45,947 nucleotides of DNA from Pseudomonadota bacterium (GCA_018817515.1 JAHIUD010000079.1:1-45947); one strand, 5' to 3'; shown: positions 7,079 to 15,706, counted from the first letter of the stretch. The notes: generated from the letters alone by a model not told the origin. Translations and numbers: made by a program.

Positions 7079-10000
7079 ATGACGCTGCGCAAGGCAACAC
7101 TCCTCCTCACGGGGCTGGGCACCCTGGCCTTGCTTTTGGTGCTGCTTTTGTCCACCCACGCCATCATCGACACGAGCTTTCTGTTGCTTGAGCAGTCGCA
7201 GACCAGCGAGAACATGGAGCGCGCCAAGAACGCCGTCACGGAGGAGCTTCAGAAGCTCGATGACCTGCTGGTGGACTGGGCCGTGTGGGACGACGCGCAG
7301 CTGTTCATGCAGGGCAGAAGCAAGGATTTCGTCAGCTCCAATCTGAACAACCGCACCCTCTCCTCCCTGCGCCTCTCGGCCATCGTTTTCCTGGACACCA
7401 AGGGGCGGGTTGTTATCAGTCGAGGAATAGACCCGGCCAAGGGCGTCAAGGCGCCGCTGCCCCAGGGGCTGCTGGACCACCTCCAGCCGGGCTCCTCGCT
7501 CCTGGCCGGAAGACTGGCCGAGGACCGCGTCAAGGGTCTGGTGCTCCTGCCCCAAGGCGTTATGCTGCTGGCGGCCAGCCCCATCCTCTCCAGCAATGCC
7601 GATGGCCCGTGCGCAGGCACCCTGGTGATGGTGCGCCCCCTGGACAGCAGGCAGGCCAACATCATCTCCGAGCGCATCCGCATTCCGCTGTCCATGGAGG
7701 CGGCCAACAGCCCGCTTTCGCCGGACCTGGCGCGCCTGGGCAACATTCCCCTGAACAGAACCCGCGTGCTGCCCCTGAACCGGGACATGGTGGCGGGCGC
7801 CTCCATCATGTCGGACATCTGGGGCAAACCCGCCCTGCGGCTCATCGTGCGCGAGCGGCGCGAGATCATGGCCCAGGGCAACCGCGCCCTGGTGCAGAGC
7901 CAGCTTTGGCTCAGCGCCTGCGGGCTGCTCTTCCTGGTGGCCCTGTTCGCCTTTCTGGAGCGCCGGGTGCTCCTGCGCGTCACGCGCCTGCGCGAACAGG
8001 TGGAGGCCGTCAACGCCAGCGGAACGCAGCTTGGCCAGGTGGACATGCCCGGCACGGACGAGCTTTCCGCCCTGGCCGGGCGCATCAACGCCATGCTGGG
8101 CGAGTTGCAGCACTCGCGCCAGGGCCTGGCCACCCAGTGCGCGGCCACCGAGGCCCAGGAGCAGTTCCTCCAGCACATCCTCGACTCCATCCAGGCAGGC
8201 GTCATGCTGGTGGACCCGCAGACCCGCCGCATCATCGATGTCAACGCCTTTGCCGCCGCCCTGGCCGGCCGCACGCGCGAGGAGATCATCGGCCGCATGT
8301 GCCACGGCTTGGTCTGCCCCAACGCCCAGCACCAGTGCCCCATCGTCGACCTGGGGCACGACGGCGAGCAGGCCGTGCGCACGCTGCTGCGAGCAGACGG
8401 CAGCACCTGCGCCATCCTGAAAAGCGTCGCGCGCATCGACCGCGGCGGCAAGACCATCCTGCTTGAGACCTTCATCGACGTGGACGACCTGAACAAGGCC
8501 CAGGAGGCCCTGAAGCGCTCGGAGGAGATCTACCGCACCCTGTTCATGAACACCGGGACGGCCACCGTGCTCATCGAGGAGGACACCACCATCTCCCACG
8601 CCAACCAGGAGTTCGAGAAGCTCTCCGGGCTCCCGAGCGACCAGGTCGTGGGGCGCATGAGCTGGACAGAGTTCTTCACGCCCGAGAGCGTGGAAACGAT
8701 GCTGCGCCACCACGTGAAGCGCCGCGTCTCCCCGGAGCTGGCCCCGCGCAACTACGAAGCCGACTTCGTCAGCCCCGGCGGTGAGCACCGCACGGTCAGG
8801 CTCACGGTGGCCATGCTTCCCGGCACCACCACCAGCGTGGCCGCCATGGAGGACGTCACCGAGCAGAAGCGCGCCGAGGAGCAGCTGCGCCACCAGGCCT
8901 TCCATGACTCCCTCACGGGCCTGCCCAACCGCCTGCTGCTGCACGACCGCCTGGAGCGCTCGCTGGAATCCGCCCGGCGCGACGGGCTCGAACTCGCCGT
9001 ACTGCTCATGGACCTGGACCGCTTCAAGGACGTCAACGACTCCCTGGGCCACTCCGTGGGCGACAAGCTGCTGCGGATGGTGGCCGAACGGCTAAACGCG
9101 GTGGTGCGCCGGCGCGACACCGTGGCCCGCCTGGGCGGCGACGAGTTCGTGGTGGTCATGGACGGCCCCACCAATCCCGAGGCCGTGGCCAGCGTGGCGG
9201 GGCACATCCTGGACACCTTCGCCGCGCCCTTCCTGCTGGAGGGGCACAGCCTGCACATGGGCCTGTCCATCGGCCTGGCCCTGTTCCCGGCCCACGGCCA
9301 AACGCCCGAGGATCTGCTCAAGAGCGCCGACCTGGCCATGTACCGGGCCAAGGAGCGCGGCCGCAACACCTTCGACTTCTTCACCAACGAGCTCAACGAC
9401 CAAGTGGTGCGCAGGCTCATGGTGGCCACCGGGCTGCGTCGCGCGCTGGCCTCGGGCTGCATTGAGGTGCACTACCAGCCCAAGGTGCTGGAACCCGGCG
9501 ACCGCATCACCGGGGCCGAGGCGCTGGTGCGCTGGCGCAGGGAGGACGGCAGCCTGGTCCCGCCGGACGAGTTCATCTCCGTGGCCGAGGACACCGGGCT
9601 CATCATGCCCCTGTCGGACATCGTGCTGCGGCAAGCCTGCCTCCAGGCCCTGGCCTGGCGCCAGGCCGGGCACGAGCGCTTCACCATGGCCGTGAACCTC
9701 TCCCCGCGCCAGTTCCTGCACCCGGACCTGGGCGGGCGCATCCGGGCCATCGTCGAGGAAACGGGCCTGCCCGCCAGCGCGCTGGAGTTCGAGATCACCG
9801 AGACCACGCTCATGAGCAACCTGCCGGAGACTCTGAAGGCGCTGGAGGACCTGACCCGCATGGGCGCTTCCATCGTGCTCGACGACTTCGGCAAGGAATA
9901 CTCGTCGCTGGGCTACATCAAGAAGATGCCCATCGAGGCCATCAAGATCGACCGCTCCTTTGTCAGCGACCTGCCCGACGACGAGGACGACGCGGCCATC

Positions 10001-10249
10001 GTCCAGACCATCCTGACCATGGCCAGGAACCTGGAGCTGCGCGTGGTGGCCGAGGGCGTGGAAACCGCAGGGCAGCTCTGGTTTTTGACCAACCTGGGCT
10101 GCCGGGAGTTCCAGGGCTACTACTTCAGCCGCCCCCTGCCTGCGGAAGAGATGACCGCCCTGCTCGCCTCCCCGGCGCCCTTCGCCAGGTCCAACACCGA
10201 AACCGGCGCCGAACCCACCGCCGGGCTTGACGCAGCCCCCAAGGCGTGA
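7079..10249 (+). CDS. Membrane sensor with CHASE4, HAMP, two PAS, GGDEF and EAL domains
   Basis: This 1056-residue protein probably makes and/or breaks cyclic di-GMP. In order: TM helix (about 7-27), periplasmic CHASE4-like sensor (about 40-265, with DWAVWDDAQ), TM (about 274-294), HAMP, two PAS domains (about 360-465 and 478-597), GGDEF (about 604-767) and EAL (about 780-1025). The active GGDEF motif is intact (LGGDEF), and the inhibitory I-site RRRD lies five residues before it. EAL keeps EALVRW, NLSPRQF, EITETTLM, LDDFG, KIDRSFV and AEGVE. Loop 6 reads DDFGKEYSSL where DDFGTGYSSL is usual. The start at 7079 follows GAGGT; a longer ORF has no such site. No strong promoter is apparent in the 185-bp gap upstream. 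Confidence 0.93.
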   Translation: MTLRKATLLLTGLGTLALLLVLLLSTHAIIDTSFLLLEQSQTSENMERAKNAVTEELQKLDDLLVDWAVWDDAQLFMQGRSKDFVSSNLNNRTLSSLRLSAIVFLDTKGRVVISRGIDPAKGVKAPLPQGLLDHLQPGSSLLAGRLAEDRVKGLVLLPQGVMLLAASPILSSNADGPCAGTLVMVRPLDSRQANIISERIRIPLSMEAANSPLSPDLARLGNIPLNRTRVLPLNRDMVAGASIMSDIWGKPALRLIVRERREIMAQGNRALVQSQLWLSACGLLFLVALFAFLERRVLLRVTRLREQVEAVNASGTQLGQVDMPGTDELSALAGRINAMLGELQHSRQGLATQCAATEAQEQFLQHILDSIQAGVMLVDPQTRRIIDVNAFAAALAGRTREEIIGRMCHGLVCPNAQHQCPIVDLGHDGEQAVRTLLRADGSTCAILKSVARIDRGGKTILLETFIDVDDLNKAQEALKRSEEIYRTLFMNTGTATVLIEEDTTISHANQEFEKLSGLPSDQVVGRMSWTEFFTPESVETMLRHHVKRRVSPELAPRNYEADFVSPGGEHRTVRLTVAMLPGTTTSVAAMEDVTEQKRAEEQLRHQAFHDSLTGLPNRLLLHDRLERSLESARRDGLELAVLLMDLDRFKDVNDSLGHSVGDKLLRMVAERLNAVVRRRDTVARLGGDEFVVVMDGPTNPEAVASVAGHILDTFAAPFLLEGHSLHMGLSIGLALFPAHGQTPEDLLKSADLAMYRAKERGRNTFDFFTNELNDQVVRRLMVATGLRRALASGCIEVHYQPKVLEPGDRITGAEALVRWRREDGSLVPPDEFISVAEDTGLIMPLSDIVLRQACLQALAWRQAGHERFTMAVNLSPRQFLHPDLGGRIRAIVEETGLPASALEFEITETTLMSNLPETLKALEDLTRMGASIVLDDFGKEYSSLGYIKKMPIEAIKIDRSFVSDLPDDEDDAAIVQTILTMARNLELRVVAEGVETAGQLWFLTNLGCREFQGYYFSRPLPAEEMTALLASPAPFARSNTETGAEPTAGLDAAPKA

Positions 10250-10261
10250 TTCACGTCGCCC

Positions 10262-11512
10262 ATGCAGACACCAGCCGACACACACGCCGCCGAACAGCGC
10301 ATCGCCAACAAGCGCACCCCCGAGAAGCAAGCCCCCGAGCAGCGCACCATCCTCGTCACCTGCCCCAAGGCCCTGCCGCCCTTTTTGCGCGCCGAGCTGG
10401 AAGCCCTGGGCCTGCCCGCGCGCGAGCTCACCGCCGGAGTCGAGACCGCAGGCGACATGCATACCGCCATGCGCCTGAACTTAAGCCTGCGCACCGGGCA
10501 CCGCGTGCTCCTTGAGCTGGCCCGCTTCCGCGCCGCGGACCCCACGGCCCTGGGGCGCGAGCTCTTCCGCCTGCCCTGGGAGGACATCGTCCCGGTGGAC
10601 GGGCACCTCACCGTGGACTCCTCGGTGCAGAACGACTTCGTCAACGACAGCCGCTTCGCTAACCAGAAGGCCAAGGACGCCATTGTCGACCGCATCCAGG
10701 AGCAGGAAGGCAGGCGGCCCAACTCCGGGCCGGACCCCATTGGCGCCTGCGTGTTCATCCACTGGCGCGGGTCCGACGTCACCGTGTACCTGGACACCAC
10801 AGGCGCGCCCCTGACCCGCCGGGGCTACCGCAAGATGCCCCACAAGGCCCCCCTGCAGGAGTCCCTGGCCGCCGGGCTCATCCTGGCCTCGCGCTACGAC
10901 GCGGCAACCGAGCATTTCCTCTCGCCCATGTGCGGCAGCGGCACCCTGGCCATCGAGGCCGCGCTGCTGGGCCTTAACCGCGCGCCGGGCCTGCTCAGGC
11001 CCGACTTCGCCTTCCGCCACCTGATCGACTTTGACGAGGAAGCCTACGAGGCCCTGCGCCGCGAGATGCACGCACAGGCCCAAAAAACCCTGCCACGGCG
11101 CATCCTGGCCAGCGACATAGACTCCGAGGCCGTGGAGGCCGCGCGCCAGAACGCCCGCACAGCCGGGGTCGAGGACCACATCGAGTTCTCCGTGGCCGAC
11201 TTCCGCGAAACCGAGGTGCCCGCAGCACCGGACGGCACCGTGGAGCCGGGGGTCTGCATGCTCAACCCGGAGTACGGCGAGCGCATGGGCGACGCCGTGC
11301 AGCTGACCGAGATCTACGCGGCCATCGGCGACTTCTTCAAGAAACGCCTGCCCGGCTGGCGCGGCTACATCATCACGGGCAACAGCGAGCTGGCCAAGCG
11401 CGTGGGCCTCAAGCCCAAGCGGCGCATCCCCTTCTACAACGCCAAGATCGAGTGCCGCCTGCTGGAGTTCGAGCTGTATCAGGGCAGCAGAAGGCCGCCC
11501 AGGGAGCCTTGA
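10262..11512 (+). CDS. THUMP-domain class I methyltransferase, RlmL-like (23S rRNA m2G)
   Basis: The 416-residue protein has an N-terminal ferredoxin-like/THUMP RNA-binding region (about residues 30-185) and a SAM-dependent methyltransferase domain. The SAM loop is SPMCGSGTLAIEAA, and LASDIDSEAVEAARQNA follows. The family (RlmL N-terminal half, YpsC) makes N2-methylguanosine in 23S rRNA. The catalytic motif, normally NPPYGER, reads NPEYGER here. The neighbouring residues (YGERMG) are standard, so it is probably a working variant. The first 25 or so residues are a charged extension. The start codon follows the GGDEF-EAL stop by 12 bp with a weak ribosome site, so translation may be coupled. 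A rho-independent terminator follows at 11640-11671. Confidence 0.88.
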   Translation: MQTPADTHAAEQRIANKRTPEKQAPEQRTILVTCPKALPPFLRAELEALGLPARELTAGVETAGDMHTAMRLNLSLRTGHRVLLELARFRAADPTALGRELFRLPWEDIVPVDGHLTVDSSVQNDFVNDSRFANQKAKDAIVDRIQEQEGRRPNSGPDPIGACVFIHWRGSDVTVYLDTTGAPLTRRGYRKMPHKAPLQESLAAGLILASRYDAATEHFLSPMCGSGTLAIEAALLGLNRAPGLLRPDFAFRHLIDFDEEAYEALRREMHAQAQKTLPRRILASDIDSEAVEAARQNARTAGVEDHIEFSVADFRETEVPAAPDGTVEPGVCMLNPEYGERMGDAVQLTEIYAAIGDFFKKRLPGWRGYIITGNSELAKRVGLKPKRRIPFYNAKIECRLLEFELYQGSRRPPREP

Positions 11513-11551
11513 ACCAAATAAGTGCTTGCCCGCCAATGGGTTACTGACGGC

Positions 11552-11603
11552 ATTCCGCCTCAGGAATCACCATCGGACAGTCGCCATGCGAGAATCGATG
11601 GTG
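11552..11603 (+). other. Two consecutive hairpins in the 3' region of the RlmL-like transcript
   Basis: The hairpins are ATTCC/GGAAT (arms 11552-11556 and 11563-11567) and CACCATCG/CGATGGTG (arms 11568-11575 and 11596-11603). They abut each other and lead into the terminator at 11640. They could be 3' UTR structure or the body of a small RNA ending at the terminator. No promoter for such an RNA was found. Confidence 0.35.
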
Positions 11604-11639
11604 CGCAGTCCCTGCGGCCCGGCCACAGCATCAAAAATC

Positions 11640-11671
11640 AGCCTCCGGATTCCGGTCCGGGGGCTATTTTT
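11640..11671 (+). terminator. Rho-independent terminator
   Basis: A 10-bp stem, AGCCTCCGGA (11640-11649) with TCCGGGGGCT (11656-11665, one G-U pair), has the 6-nt loop TTCCGG and is followed by ATTTTT. It ends the unit containing the GGDEF-EAL and methyltransferase genes, 14 bp before the next promoter. Confidence 0.8.
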
Positions 11672-11684
11672 ACGCCCTGCACCT

Positions 11685-11713
11685 TTGACCAGCGCGGGAC
11701 AAACAGGTAAAGA
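11685..11713 (+). promoter_or_regulatory. Sigma-70 promoter of the RAM-domain/GH3/YciI unit
   Basis: TTGACC (11685-11690) and TAAAGA (11708-11713) are separated by exactly 17 bp, directly after the upstream terminator. The predicted start lies about 15 bp before the ATG at 11735, with GGAGG in between. This is a compact terminator-promoter junction. Confidence 0.65.
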
Positions 11714-11734
11714 CACAAACAACGGAGGATCGTC

Positions 11735-12019
11735 ATGACCAACGCAATCGTACTTTTGCACGTCCAGCCCGACGCCATCAACGTGGTGGCCCAGAAGCTC
11801 GTCGAGATCAGGGGCATCAGCGAAGTCCACTCCGTGGGCGGCCGCTTCGACCTGGTGGCCATCATCCGCGCCCGCGACAACGACGACCTGGCCGCCATCG
11901 TCACGGACCACATGCTCAAGATCCTCGGCATCACCAGTTCGGAGACGCTGATCTCCTACCGGGTCATCTCCAGCTACGACATGGAGAGCACCTTCTCCCT
12001 CGGCGCCGAAGGGGCCTAG
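11735..12019 (+). CDS. Stand-alone Lrp/AsnC ligand-binding (RAM) domain protein
   Basis: The 94-residue protein is a single alpha/beta RAM domain, as in the C-terminal half of Lrp/AsnC regulators: AIVLLHVQPDAINVVAQKL..IRGISEVHSVGGRFDLVAIIRA, then the conserved TLISYRVISSY. There is no helix-turn-helix. Such stand-alone forms form ring oligomers and may sense amino acids or modulate full-length Lrp proteins. Its true role here is unknown. GGAGG lies 6 nt before the ATG. It is the first gene of a three-gene unit with the GH3 lipoprotein (11-bp gap) and the YciI-like gene. Confidence 0.9.
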   Translation: MTNAIVLLHVQPDAINVVAQKLVEIRGISEVHSVGGRFDLVAIIRARDNDDLAAIVTDHMLKILGITSSETLISYRVISSYDMESTFSLGAEGA

Positions 12020-12030
12020 CAGGAAACGGC

Positions 12031-13260
12031 ATGCCCAGCCCCTCGCCTTCCCCGCGTTCGGCCAGCCCCCTGGCCGGACTGCTGGCGCTTTGCCTGCTGC
12101 CTGCCCTGCTTCTGTCGGGCGGCTGCGCCCTCATGCGCCCGCAGGAGCCCTCGCCGGAGCTCCGGCGCATGGCCGGGCAGATGCTGCTGGTGGGCTTTCG
12201 CGGCGCAGAGCCCGGCCCCGGCACGCCAGGCGAGCTGCCCATCCTGGGCCGGATCGCGGCCCTGAACCTGGGCGGGGTCATTCTGTTCGACCGCGACGTG
12301 GCCCTGAAAAGCCCGGACCGCAACATCGAGAGCCCGGCGCAGCTGTCTCGCCTCACCAGCGCCCTGCAAGCCGCAGCCGCTGCCGCCGGTTCGCCGCCGC
12401 TGTTCATCGCCGTGGACCAGGAGGGCGGACGCGTGCAGCGCCTCAAGGCCGCGCGCGGCTTCACCGAGACGCCCGCCGCCGCAGAGCTTTGTCCTATGGG
12501 CCAGGCCGGAGCGCCATCGCAGCCGGACACCGGCCCGGCCCTGGCCGCTGGCGAAACCGTGGGCCGCAGCCTGGCCGAGGTCGGCCTGAACCTGGACTTC
12601 GCGCCCGTGGCCGACGTCAACGTGAACCCGGAAAACCCGGTCATCGGCGGCATCGGCCGCAGCTTCTCCGCCGACCCCAAGGCCGTGGCCGCCTGTGCCG
12701 GGGCCTTTGCGCGCGGGCTCCAGAGCCGGGGCGTGCTCACCGCGGCCAAGCATTTCCCGGGCCACGGCTCAAGCCGCACGGACAGCCACCTGGGCTTCAC
12801 CGACGTCACCGCCACCTGGAGCGAGGCCGAGCTCAGCCCCTTTGCCGAGCTGACGCGCCAGGGCCTGGCGGACATGGTCATGACCGCCCACGTGTTCGAC
12901 GCGCGCCTGGACCCGGAGTATCCGGCCACGCTGTCCAAGGCCGTCATCGACGGCATCCTGCGGAAACGGCTGGGCTTTGAGGGCGTGGTGGTGACCGACG
13001 ACCTGCAGATGCGCGCCGTGGCCGGACGCTATGGCCTGAAGGAATCGGTGCGGCTCATCGTGAACGCCGGGGCCGACGTGCTGCTCATCGGCAACAACCT
13101 TGATTTCGATCCGCTCATTGCGGAAAAGACCCTGAACGCGCTCATGGAACTGGTGGCCGAGGGCAAGGTGAGCCCGGAGCGCATCCGCCAGTCCTGCGCG
13201 CGCGTACTGAAGCTGAAGACGAAACTGACGCCGCCGCGCACCCAGGCTGCGGCGCAATAA
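12031..13260 (+). CDS. GH3 beta-N-acetylhexosaminidase-like lipoprotein (NagZ family)
   Basis: The 409-residue protein belongs to glycoside hydrolase family 3. It shows the substrate/catalytic-loop motif KHFPGHGSSRTDSHLG and the nucleophile region VVVTDDLQMRAV, with VDQEGGRVQRL earlier. NagZ enzymes cut GlcNAc from anhydro-muropeptides during cell-wall recycling. Unlike cytoplasmic E. coli NagZ, this one starts with an apparent lipoprotein signal (LLLSGGC, Cys32), so it probably works in the periplasm on a membrane anchor. The lipobox is imperfect (Ser rather than Leu at -3). AGGA before the ATG and an 11-bp gap to the preceding gene indicate one operon. Confidence 0.9.
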   Translation: MPSPSPSPRSASPLAGLLALCLLPALLLSGGCALMRPQEPSPELRRMAGQMLLVGFRGAEPGPGTPGELPILGRIAALNLGGVILFDRDVALKSPDRNIESPAQLSRLTSALQAAAAAAGSPPLFIAVDQEGGRVQRLKAARGFTETPAAAELCPMGQAGAPSQPDTGPALAAGETVGRSLAEVGLNLDFAPVADVNVNPENPVIGGIGRSFSADPKAVAACAGAFARGLQSRGVLTAAKHFPGHGSSRTDSHLGFTDVTATWSEAELSPFAELTRQGLADMVMTAHVFDARLDPEYPATLSKAVIDGILRKRLGFEGVVVTDDLQMRAVAGRYGLKESVRLIVNAGADVLLIGNNLDFDPLIAEKTLNALMELVAEGKVSPERIRQSCARVLKLKTKLTPPRTQAAAQ

Positions 13261-13277
13261 GCCGACAAGGAGATCCC

Positions 13278-13574
13278 ATGTACCTCGTGCTCGTGAACTA
13301 CGTGAAGCCGCTTTCGGTCATCGACGAACTTCTGCCCGCCCACCGGGAGTTTCTGGAAGCAAACTACCGCGCCGGAATCTTCCTGGTCTCCGGCCCGCGC
13401 GAACCGCGCGACGGCGGCGTCATCCTGGCCCGGGCCGGCACCCGCGAGGAGCTGGCCGGGATCCTGGACCAGGACCCCTTTGTGCGCGAGGGCGCGGCCA
13501 AGTGCGAGATCATCGAGTTCAAGGCCACCCGCGCGGGCAAGGCCCTGGCCATCCTGCTCGACGGCGAGTGCTAG
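13278..13574 (+). CDS. YciI-like protein
   Basis: The 98-residue ferredoxin-like alpha+beta protein begins MYLVLVNYVKPLSVIDELLPAHREFL and contains SGPREPRDGGVILARA and DPFVREGAAKCEIIEF, typical of the YciI/YCII family. The His in AHREFL and the Asp of DPF match the family's presumed active-site pair. Some relatives are hydrolases or dehydrochlorinases, but most have no known substrate. AAGGAG lies 5 nt before the ATG. It is the last gene of the unit and is followed by a GC-rich hairpin. Confidence 0.9.
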   Translation: MYLVLVNYVKPLSVIDELLPAHREFLEANYRAGIFLVSGPREPRDGGVILARAGTREELAGILDQDPFVREGAAKCEIIEFKATRAGKALAILLDGEC

Positions 13575-13604
13575 GGGTCCGCGAAGGACTTCCCACCACA
13601 GTCT

Positions 13605-13625
13605 GACGGCGCGCCGTGCGCCGTC
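13605..13625 (+). terminator. Possible weak terminator after the YciI gene
   Basis: An 8-bp perfect stem GACGGCGC/GCGCCGTC (13605-13612 and 13618-13625) with loop GCCGT is followed by GTTTC. The T-run is short, so termination is uncertain. The rest of 13575-13753 shows no gene. Confidence 0.4.
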
Positions 13626-13753
13626 GTTTCTGCGGGCCGTCGGCTCGGAGCCTCGCGAGATACGGTATGCGGCCCAAGCCAGGCACAGCGCGCACTCATC
13701 GCTGGGCTCCTGTCACACTGCCCCTTCCCGTCTCATTGACGCAGCGCCGCGAC

Positions 13754-13784
13754 AAAAAAAAGGGGGGGCTTACAAGCCCCCTTT
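13754..13784 (-). terminator. Rho-independent terminator of the SulP gene
   Basis: Read on the minus strand, a GGGGGCTT..AAGCCCCC stem is followed by a run of eight to nine Ts (13761-13754). It lies 25 bp beyond the SulP stop. The plus-strand face (CCCCCTTTCTT) could also stop the convergent YciI unit weakly. Confidence 0.8.
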
Positions 13785-13808
13785 CTTGCGTCTTGCGCCC
13801 CGCTTGGC

Positions 13809-15509
13809 TTAGGCCGCAGCCGTGGGCAACCGGCAGGAGGGACAGATGGTCCACAGGTCGCGGACGTTGCTGATGATGTTCTCCCGGCCCACCAGATCCA
13901 GGATGCCACCCTTGCTGAACTTCTCGAACACGTAGGGCGGCAGGTTGCACAAGACCACGCGCTTGTCGTGGGCGTGCATGCGCTTGATGATGTTGCGGAA
14001 GGAGTTGACGCCCGTGGCGTCCACAAAGGGCACGTTGCCGAAGCGCAGCACGATGGTCGTCACCGGCACGTTGATGGACGAGAGCACGCTCTCGATGCGC
14101 TCCGCCGCGCCGAAGAAGAACGGCCCGCTGATGGTGTAGACCATGACGTCCGTCTCGCAGCAGGTGTCGAATGCGGCGATCTCCTCGGGCGTGTGGATGT
14201 GGATGGGCCCGGTGCCCTCCGGCGCGCCGTAGATGAGGCGCGTGGCCGCGTCGTCCTCCACCACCTGCACGCTGTTGGCCATGCGGGCCATGAAGATGAG
14301 CGAGGCCAGGCCCACGCCCACGTTCACCGCCACCACCAGGTCCGTGAACACGGTGAGGCCGAAGGTCATGAGCAGGATGAAGATGTCGGCCTTGGGGCCG
14401 GTGCGCAGGAGGTCCATGAATTGCCGGGCCTCGCACATGTTGTAGGAGACCACGAAGAGGATGGCCGCCAGGGCGCACAGCGGGATGTTCGAGGCCAGGG
14501 GCGCCAGCGCCACCACGGTCAAGAGCACCACAGCCGAATGCACCACGCCGGACAGCGGGCTGGTGGCGCCGTTCTTGATGTTCGTGGCCGTGCGGGCGAT
14601 GGCCCCGGTGGCCGCGAAGCCGCCAAAGAACGGGCAAAGGATGTTGGCGATGCCCTGGCCGATGAGCTCCTGGTTGGAATTGTGGCGGGTGCCGGACATG
14701 CCATCGGCCACCACCGCCGAGAGCAGGGACTCGATGGCCCCAAGGAAGGCGATGGTGAAGGCCGGGCCGATGAGCCGCACCACCTGGCTCAGGCTGGTGT
14801 CGGGCAGGCCGGGCGTGGGCAGGGTGCTGGGGATGCCGCCGAAGGCCGTGCCGATGGTGGCCACGCCCTCGAAGTGGAAGGCCGCCTGCAAGGCCGTGAC
14901 GACCACCATGGCCACCAGGGGCGAGGGGATGCGCTTGAGCACCCTGGGGCTTAAAAGCAGCACAGCCAGGCTTATGAGCGCCAGCATGGTGGTGTGCAGG
15001 CTCAGCTGCGGGAAGGACGCGGCCAGGGACAGGAACTTTTCGTGAAACAGCTCGCCGTGCGGCTTGGGCAGGCCGAAGAAGTCCTTCCACTGGCCCACCC
15101 AGATGATCACCGCGATGCCGCTGGTGAAGCCGACGATGACCGGCCTGGGGATGAACTTGAGCACCGCGCCCAGACGCATGACGCCCAGCAGCACCAGGAT
15201 GACTCCGGCCATGAGGGTGGCGATCATGAGCCCGCTGATGCCGAACTTGGCCGTGATGGCGGCCAGGATGACGATGAACGCGCCGGTGGGCCCGGCGATC
15301 TGCAAGCGGCAGCCGCCAAAGAGGGACACCGCGATGCCGGACACGATGGCCGTGTACAGGCCCTGCTCGGGCTTGGCCCCGGAGGCGATGGCGAAGGCCA
15401 TGGCCAGGGGGATGGCCACCACGCCGACCACGAAGCCGGAGAGGATGTTGTTGGTGATGTTCTTTTTGTTGATGAGTCCGGCCCGTTGGGCCTCGATCCA
15501 GGCGATCAT
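13809..15509 (-). CDS. SulP-family inorganic anion transporter with STAS domain
   Basis: The 566-residue inner-membrane protein has a SulP core of about 12-14 helices (residues about 20-410), with the signature-type stretch ASGAKPEQGLYTAIVSG early in the chain. A cytoplasmic STAS domain follows (about 435-550), with the conserved FVDATGVNSFRNI. SulP proteins carry sulfate, bicarbonate or other anions by symport or exchange. Sulfate uptake is plausible in a sulfate reducer but not proven by sequence. The start at 15509 (MIAWIEAQ) follows GGGGAG; an ORF extension upstream has no such site. The chain ends in an extra CPSC pair (ICPSCRLP) after the STAS domain. Confidence 0.9.
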   Translation of the reverse strand: MIAWIEAQRAGLINKKNITNNILSGFVVGVVAIPLAMAFAIASGAKPEQGLYTAIVSGIAVSLFGGCRLQIAGPTGAFIVILAAITAKFGISGLMIATLMAGVILVLLGVMRLGAVLKFIPRPVIVGFTSGIAVIIWVGQWKDFFGLPKPHGELFHEKFLSLAASFPQLSLHTTMLALISLAVLLLSPRVLKRIPSPLVAMVVVTALQAAFHFEGVATIGTAFGGIPSTLPTPGLPDTSLSQVVRLIGPAFTIAFLGAIESLLSAVVADGMSGTRHNSNQELIGQGIANILCPFFGGFAATGAIARTATNIKNGATSPLSGVVHSAVVLLTVVALAPLASNIPLCALAAILFVVSYNMCEARQFMDLLRTGPKADIFILLMTFGLTVFTDLVVAVNVGVGLASLIFMARMANSVQVVEDDAATRLIYGAPEGTGPIHIHTPEEIAAFDTCCETDVMVYTISGPFFFGAAERIESVLSSINVPVTTIVLRFGNVPFVDATGVNSFRNIIKRMHAHDKRVVLCNLPPYVFEKFSKGGILDLVGRENIISNVRDLWTICPSCRLPTAAA

Positions 15510-15588
15510 GCGCTCTCCCCCTGCCCGGAGGCCGTAGGTCCCGGGGAAACTGGCGTTGAATGGGAGGTTTTCCCCCACCAGGGGCGCA

Positions 15589-15616
15589 TACTTACGCCGA
15601 CTTTTGGCCGTGTCAA
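15589..15616 (-). promoter_or_regulatory. Sigma-70 promoter of the SulP gene
   Basis: On the minus strand a perfect -35 TTGACA (15616-15611) is followed after 16 bp by TAAGTA (15594-15589). The predicted leader is about 70 nt, ending at the ATG at 15509. Confidence 0.6.
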
Positions 15617-15683
15617 TGCGAATTCTGCAAAAATTCGGCGGTAACGGGGCGAACGCTCACCACTCAGGGTCTTTTGGCGCACG

Positions 15684-15706
15684 AAAAAGGGGCCAGCGGC
15701 CCCCTT
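15684..15706 (-). terminator. Rho-independent terminator after hisA
   Basis: On the minus strand AAGGGGGCC, loop GCT, GGCCCCTTT form a 9-bp stem with one G-U pair, followed by Ts (five Ts in total, 15688-15684). It lies 27 bp beyond the hisA stop and marks the end of the long minus-strand run. Confidence 0.75.

Noticed and set aside
6830-9052. Long antisense open frame opposite the GGDEF-EAL gene (also 30519-32477, 41977-44382, 17870-19822)
   Set aside because: These are shadows of real genes in high-GC DNA. They lack ribosome sites and domain-like sequence, while the opposite strand encodes full-length known families.
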